This document shows, piece after piece, positions 58,143-64,000 of a stretch of DNA of 64,000 nt. Position 1 is the stretch's first letter; each line of letters opens with the position of its first letter. The DNA is taken from contig JAYKAV010001787.1 in assembly GCA_035582835.1 (NCBI GenBank), positions 1,154,727 through 1,218,726 on the forward strand, in the 5' to 3' direction. The notes below the pieces were generated by a model. It ran no database searches. It was given only the letters and a program-made list of their open reading frames with translations, and was not told the DNA's origin. The position numbers and the translations under genes were made by a program. Source of the stretch: Phoebastria nigripes (lineage: Eukaryota; Chordata; Aves; Procellariiformes; Diomedeidae).

Positions 58143-60735
58143 TATTTGTTATACTATTCATAACAAGGTCAGGTCTATATCAGAAGCATCAAGCTGTGTT
58201 CTTTCTGTTTCAGATATTACTGGCATTAATAATTATTCTGTAATCAACAAGTGCATGGCAATTCTGTTGATGATGCATGAGACACTGGAATTGCCCTCAT
58301 CCTTACTCTGCTACAACGACCACAATGGCAAAAGTGCTATCATCAGGGAACCAGGCTGATACAGTTTTGAGGAACTTGCAGTAAATAAACAAATTCTCTA
58401 AAGAAATTCAATGTTTGTAGCCTCTGTTTCACACATATTAACAGCCCTTTAAATATGCTGTCAGAGTTCATGTAATAGCAGTGAACCTTTCCTTTTTTGT
58501 GACTCTTTCTGGGCACATTTTGGTTATAGTCTGTGGTCTGCTTGTTTATCATTCCTTCCATTTGCTATGCTCTCTATTAATCTATTTCTAGCTTTCTCAG
58601 TACTACTTTGGAATTATCAAGGCATGTCATAGCTGGCAAGCGTGAACATTTTGCCTTGCTGCTGCTGTGCCATTTTGGGAGGAGAGCTATGCAATTATGA
58701 CAAGTTGCTTGTTATTAACCTTTGGTTGCTGAATGTTGTTTGTTGAGATGCAAAAAGCAAGAACTTAAAGGCAATTTTAATTCTCTCATCCTTACTGACT
58801 TCACACACTCTTTCTTTTCTTGCCTGTCTGTTGTGAAAAAAGCTCCCATTTTCAAATCATTCTTTTACATCAATGTGCTCTTTCAAATCTCTTCCAAAAG
58901 CTCGTTTATTCTCAGCAACTCATTAACCAAACAGTCGTCTCTTCTCTCCTATTATTATTTCTATTTCACCTGCCCTTTCATAAACCTTGTTTGTACTCTC
59001 TCTCTTTCCTTTCTTACTTCTTTCATTGTGCTTATTTTTGTAACTCATTTTATTGTACTATTTAAAAGTAAGTTTAGAGTGTCTTAGCCAGGGGTGCTAA
59101 GCAAAATCAACAGCCAGAGTCACTAAAATGAAGTCATATCTACAATGTAGGGCTCAGTTACTGTGCATGAAGTAAAAGCAGGCATATAGTTCTTCATTAA
59201 CACTTACTTAAGGGTTCCATCCTGGAGTTCACTGAAACCATGGAAGTCACTCAATTCACTTCTGTTAGCTTTGGATCAGGCCAGGATGAGAAAATGAAAA
59301 GGCAAGGTAGAAGGATGAGTGGAATGGAAAAAGGAAAAATAGGTCCAATGGAATATATGGGAGATGCACATTTATCACCTCTGTTAAAACATCCATTTTA
59401 AAAAGCATGCAAAAAACCACAAAGTTTTTCAAAATGCAAGGTACATATGCAATATTCTCTCTCTGATTAGGACTAAAGCAAAGATATGAAATAAAATTCA
59501 TTAAACACAGGGCAATAACAATCAGAAAAGGAATTCTTCCATTTTGTGTAGCATTCCTGGCTTACCAGTCAAAGTAATGTACAATGAATTGAGCCTTTAC
59601 TTCTATTTAGAAAGATGAATACATTAAAAATATCAGATGCCTATTTCTGTTATCCTTTGAAATATGTATTTTCAAGTTCATCAGTGTATGATCACTTGCC
59701 TTCTGTTAATTCCATATTCTCTTAAAAGCAATAACTGAACCAGAATATGCATTTCTACTGAGGTTCTTTTGAAACAAACAAACAAAAATTTCAAAACAGA
59801 TAAAATTTAGGAACTAAATTCAGCTACACATAGTGATTTAAAATGGAATGAGATAATTTCTGTTGCCTTACTCAGTTTTTTCTAGCCTTTTAGGTTTTAA
59901 AAAAGAACATTCAGGCCACAAAATGAAAGATATTTCTGATATCAGTCACATATTTTCATATACAAGGTACAAAAACTTTTTCAAATAAATATTACATTTG
60001 CCATGATAGTGCAAGGGAATACTAAATTTTTTTAAAGAGGAAAAAACTAAAATCATACTGAAATTCAAATGAATCAAGTAATTGTAACTTTTCATCTTTA
60101 ACATTGTGAAAATCTCATATGTGCCATTGTAATGGGAAAAAAAAAATCCACTTGTGTTCTGAGAAAAGTATTATTTTTCATTTACATTGACATGACATTA
60201 ATAAGGTGTAAGCTCAGCAAAATACACATTTGAACTGTATGATTTGGCTCCAATTAAGCCTTTCAGTTAAAGCAGTATTGAGTTAAGTGTGCTCCTGCAA
60301 ATCTAGAACATACCAAAGTTAAAAATGTACCTACNTTTTCCAATAGTAGTCTTGGAATAGTAAGTTTAATCTTTCTTGGTTGTGCATATAATTTTGTTCC
60401 ATTTTGTTCATAGAAGATAAAAACCTACCATGGCGACCTATTTAGAATATTTTTATATTTTTTGCCTAAGCAGTAGAAGCTCTTGCTTGTAACACAAGTT
60501 CAGGTTCAATATAGTTTGACTTGCAGTAAGTGTACCCCTGAAATACACCTTATGTGAGTGTTCAGCTGTGAGAAGTGGGCTTCTATAAAATATAACAGTA
60601 ACCTGAAAAAATTACTGATGATAGAAGAATGAAAAGAAGACAAAACATTTGAAATAAGTTCAAACAAAAAGGGCTACAGATATTACTGACAGATTGTGAG
60701 ATTTTGTCTAGTAACTAAAAGGAATGTTGGCTTGG

Positions 60736-60787
60736 AAATCAATGAACCAAGATTGGTGTGTTGGAACCAATTTTGGTTCATTGATTT
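60736..60787. repeat. 52-nt near-perfect hairpin (22-bp stem, 8-nt loop)
   Basis: AAATCAATGAACCAA (60736-60750) is exactly reverse-complementary to TTGGTTCATTGATTT (60773-60787). Inside, ATTGGT (60752-60757) pairs exactly with ACCAAT (60766-60771), and the intervening pair 60751/60772 is G opposite T, a wobble pair in plus-strand RNA. The result is a continuous 22-bp stem closed by the loop 60758-60765. It could be a miRNA-like precursor, a small foldback element or a local inverted duplication. The stem ends abruptly at both outer sides, which is short for a typical pre-miRNA with its basal stem. Confidence 0.9.
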
Positions 60788-61508
60788 GGACTTGTACAAT
60801 CCCCAAAGGGAAGAGGGTCTATTTTATCAAAAGCAAAAAGGGAATCACAGTAATCACAGCAGTTGACTTGGGATTTGATTATTGAACCAACCTTTTCCAC
60901 TATGAAGAACTGCATGATAGATTAAGAGATTCTTAATATTGTACTTGGAAATTAGCTCAATGGCCTCAAGTGGATCTTTATACAAAAAAGAAAACATTAC
61001 TGGGATTCTGCTCTTACCCTTTTGGGGTTTTTTCATACTTCTGTAATTCCTTTTATTCAGTTCGTTGATGCTACCCTTTTCACATGAGCTAGCAAGCTGA
61101 ACAATGACAAAATTTCTCCTGTGTCATTAAGGCGTAAGACATGTCTTAATACTAAGAACTATTTCCACCTGAGAGAAGCCTCTTGCTCCTGCTGCTGATG
61201 CCTGTGATGTCACGTCTCCCTTACTGTTGCCCCTTGAACGTGCTGCATCACAGCTGCCCATTGCAGTCCTACCTTCACTAGCTGTGGCTCTAATTCAGCA
61301 CCCAGAACCTGGGACACCTAAAACACTTTTGAAAATGTGGATAATTGGTTGAGAGGATGCTGATTAGACTGGCTAAGTTCAGCCAGACTCACATAAAGTT
61401 GAGTTTTCCTGTTGTACATGCCAGGTTTGTTCATTTTATGGAGGCTGATGGTGAGAATGGCTTGCAAATTTGAAAACCAAGTAGCTTCAGTTTACTTCCT
61501 TTCAGATT

Positions 61509-61522
61509 AAAAAAAAAAAAAA
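61509..61522. repeat. Poly(A) tract, 14 A
   Basis: Fourteen consecutive A in unique sequence. Confidence 0.85.
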
Positions 61523-62002
61523 TGTTCCATAGAAATGACACCATTAATAAAATGTTTAGAGTTTACAACCAACCTAACTGAAGTCAGACGCATTGCTACG
61601 AGTTAGTCAAAGATTTAATCTAGCCATGAACATTTGTAGTATTTTTGTGGGAGCCTGGGGTTGGAAGGGGTTGGGTTTTGCTTGGGCTTTTTTGCCTGTT
61701 TTAATCTTATGGCCATTCTGGTGGTGTAAATTTTTTTAACCTTTTAAAGAAAAAAAATTAGTTCTCAACCAATATNGTACATTACTACTGCATACTACTT
61801 TATATGTAAAAAGTATAACGGGGCTTATGACAGCTTTTGGAAATTTCTCCATTACCTTTCATAGGAACAGATTTAAACTGATAGCAAGAACATTTGAAAA
61901 TCATACTCAAAATGTACATTGTGATTTAGTCAATAACTGAGGAACTATCTTAACTTTCAATGTTTGAGGAACTTAATATTTCATTCTTAATTAATGCTAA
62001 TT

Positions 62003-62077
62003 CCCCCCCCACACACTCACATGCATACTTCTATGCACACAATAAATATATGTTACAGCATGTGTTATATATATATA
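62003..62077. repeat. Short simple repeats: C8, CA-rich, (TA)6
   Basis: Eight C followed by ACACAC (62003 onward), and a TATATATATATA run at 62066-62077. Low-complexity sequence. Confidence 0.75.
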
Positions 62078-64000
62078 GTGTGTATAGGTGTACATTTAGA
62101 AAGAGAAGAAGGTACATATGGTTGCTCCTGTTCCTGTCTTACCACATGAAGTTTGCAAAGATTCATTACTGTGATAAAGAAACTAAAAGGGCACTTAACC
62201 TTGAACGGGCTTTTCAACCCTCTTCTCCTTCTTCCTTAAATTCATTGCACAGGAGAAGAGAAGTATAAAATCTTACGCAAATTTGGAATAGAGAGATTAA
62301 ATGCTATTCTGTGTTCAGTCATGAGCAACCCTCTCAACCTTCTACAATCAGAGATGAAGAAGGCAGTGATGCAGAATAACACCAAAAATACAATGATAAT
62401 GGAATAACTATCAAATATTTCCAGAAATAAACACCCACAACAGCTGTGTCTCTGTTTATTTGGTTCAGTGTAAGAAAAGTTTGCTTTCTTGAGAGCTATG
62501 AACTTATTGATAATGTGACCTTAATTTGGTGGTGATTCGCATCATAATTTTCTTTTCATTTTTGTAATGGAGCTCTGGTATTCCTCGTTAACATCCAGAT
62601 TTTTTCTTATGTTACAAAAATTAAAACACAACACACTACTCAATAAAGTTTCCTTTAACTCAGCCATAAAAATTGATCTCCTGGTTTTGACTTCATTTTT
62701 GTGTTATAGTAATGGTTAAGACACATCATGAACATATTGCTAATTAAAAGCGTGACCCAGGTAAAAATAGAAATAATATATAAGGGAAAATGTGCTGTTA
62801 TTGACTCTTCAATCTACTGAAACAGTTTCTTTTGTCATCCTGATCTAGGTCAGAGTGGGTTATGAACAAGGTCTGGGTTCATGCAAAGTGCACAAGCAGG
62901 AGGAGAAGGAATATATTTTCTATTTACTCCTCTGTCACCTGAGTTTTTGTGCTCTGATTTAGACTACAGCAGCTGTGAAGAATGTTCAGAGAACATTTAG
63001 CAGGGTGTATCTGGAGCCTTTCAGGAGGACTAATCAGTGGTTGGGACAGGAGTGTTAACTAGTGACATTTGACCNCATTATTTCACCATTATTATGTCTA
63101 TCCATACATTAAGGGACAGAGCCTTCTCAGATGTACATAGGTATAACCATGTTACTTTGTAATGGCATAACCATAACTTCACATCCTAAGAGGTTCTAAT
63201 CCTCAGTGCCACCTGCAACAAAAATAGACTTAGACTGTGTGTATGCCACAGGCTGCACACAATCTCCTTTAGTTATGAAAAGGCAGGAAGGAAAAAGAAA
63301 AGTACTAGTCTGTATGTACTGTACATATAAAGCAATCNAAATCCTAACTAAGACTTTTACTCTGCATGGTCATATCTGAGGAGAAAGATAGCATCTATTC
63401 TGAATAGTCTTGTTACAAAAAAAACCAATTCATATATCTGGGGATATAATATAACTAATGTGTAGTTCTGGGATGGCACCCAATAAATTTTTTCCCATTC
63501 CTATATTGTCTGCTGCTTGAGATATCTCATATAGCACATACTGTGCATACTGTAATCATCTCCAGAAAAATAATAGGTGGTACAGAACTCATATATCTAT
63601 ATCTCTGGGACAATCAAATGTGTTTGATGTTAAAGCAATGCTGAGTGGATGTTTCAAACTTTGGAAAGTTCGTTCTCCTGAACTGGAACTCTGCAAGTAC
63701 TCTGAATATCTTGATGCCGTTTCCAAATTTAAAACTGATCTGCTATGTGATGTTGCACAACACTTGCTGTCTTCNGGTTCTTTTTTCATATTCTGTTTTG
63801 GTTGTAGTCTTAATGCACAGATATTCCCCTCATGTGTGCACACACTTTTTCAAAAAATGATTTTAAAGACCCTTGCAGTCCTGGTCGGAGCCTCAAAACA
63901 ATACCAGAGAGAAATATTAAATAATAATGTACTTTGTATTAGCTTCTAGAGGCAGCCTATATCTTTAATCTGTCAAGTAGTACTTTCCTTTGTAGTGCCA

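Larger units (their letters stand above)
50531..64000. other. Gene-free unique sequence
   Basis: No exon or RNA gene could be supported. It includes a (TA)n run (50918-50930), a possible MIR relic (54175-54290), a 22-bp-period duplication (58100-58142), the 52-nt hairpin at 60736-60787, an A-tract (61509-61522) and short C/CA/TA runs (62003-62077). G+C is somewhat higher at about 51880-52100, 55020-55530 and 61180-61320, without recognisable content. Open frames up to 121 codons (58722-59087) are F/L/S-rich and look like chance frames in T-rich DNA. Confidence 0.65.

Noticed and set aside
58722..59087. 121-codon frame with hydrophobic, membrane-like content
   Set aside because: The F/L/S-rich composition follows from T-rich DNA. 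An overlapping second frame is also open and there is no recognisable motif.

Overview
This window looks like bird nuclear DNA with no recognisable host protein-coding gene. It is A+T-rich and mostly unique. The identifiable content is dispersed repeats typical of birds: three CR1 LINE fragments, three solo LTRs with ERVL-type 5-bp target-site duplications (TSDs), and a few faint, very old MIR/tRNA-derived SINE relics. I saw no L1, Alu or other mammalian young repeats, no tRNA or rRNA gene, no CRISPR array and no bacterial-style operon. CR1 as the only young LINE, together with these two LTR families, points to a bird, probably a neoavian one; that last step is inference. Open frames of 60-120 codons are scattered over both strands, as expected by chance at this base composition, and only those inside the CR1 copies read as real protein families.

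Layout. 1-735: CR1 on the minus strand, cut by the window edge, carrying most of the endonuclease domain. 736-20114: unique sequence with a probable MIR relic (7998-8140), an 18-bp palindrome (7153-7170), A-tracts and an unexplained G+C-rich block (17080-17600). 20120-20713: 594-bp solo LTR (copy A). 20719-30642: unique sequence with a CpG-rich patch ending in a consensus splice donor (21841-22413), a purine-rich stretch and a tRNA-like SINE head (27963-28030). 30648-31781: 1134-bp solo LTR with an internal tandem repeat. 31787-44611: unique sequence. 44617-45210: second 594-bp solo LTR (copy B), same family and orientation as copy A, retaining a perfect CRE motif next to its TATA box. 46695-47822: 5'-truncated CR1, plus strand, with the C-terminal reverse transcriptase region, the 3' UTR and the octamer tail. 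50290-50530: CR1 3' end, minus strand. 50531-64000: unique sequence with a striking 52-nt near-perfect hairpin at 60736-60787.

Nothing here forms a pathway or a gene system. The elements are independent insertions in an intergenic or deep intronic region. The observations most worth a second look are the 60.7-kb hairpin, the CpG patch plus splice donor near 22 kb, and the shared 3' end that links the 594-bp and 1134-bp LTR families. Isolated single Ns occur throughout and are densest in the younger repeats, which fits ambiguous consensus calls rather than scaffold gaps.
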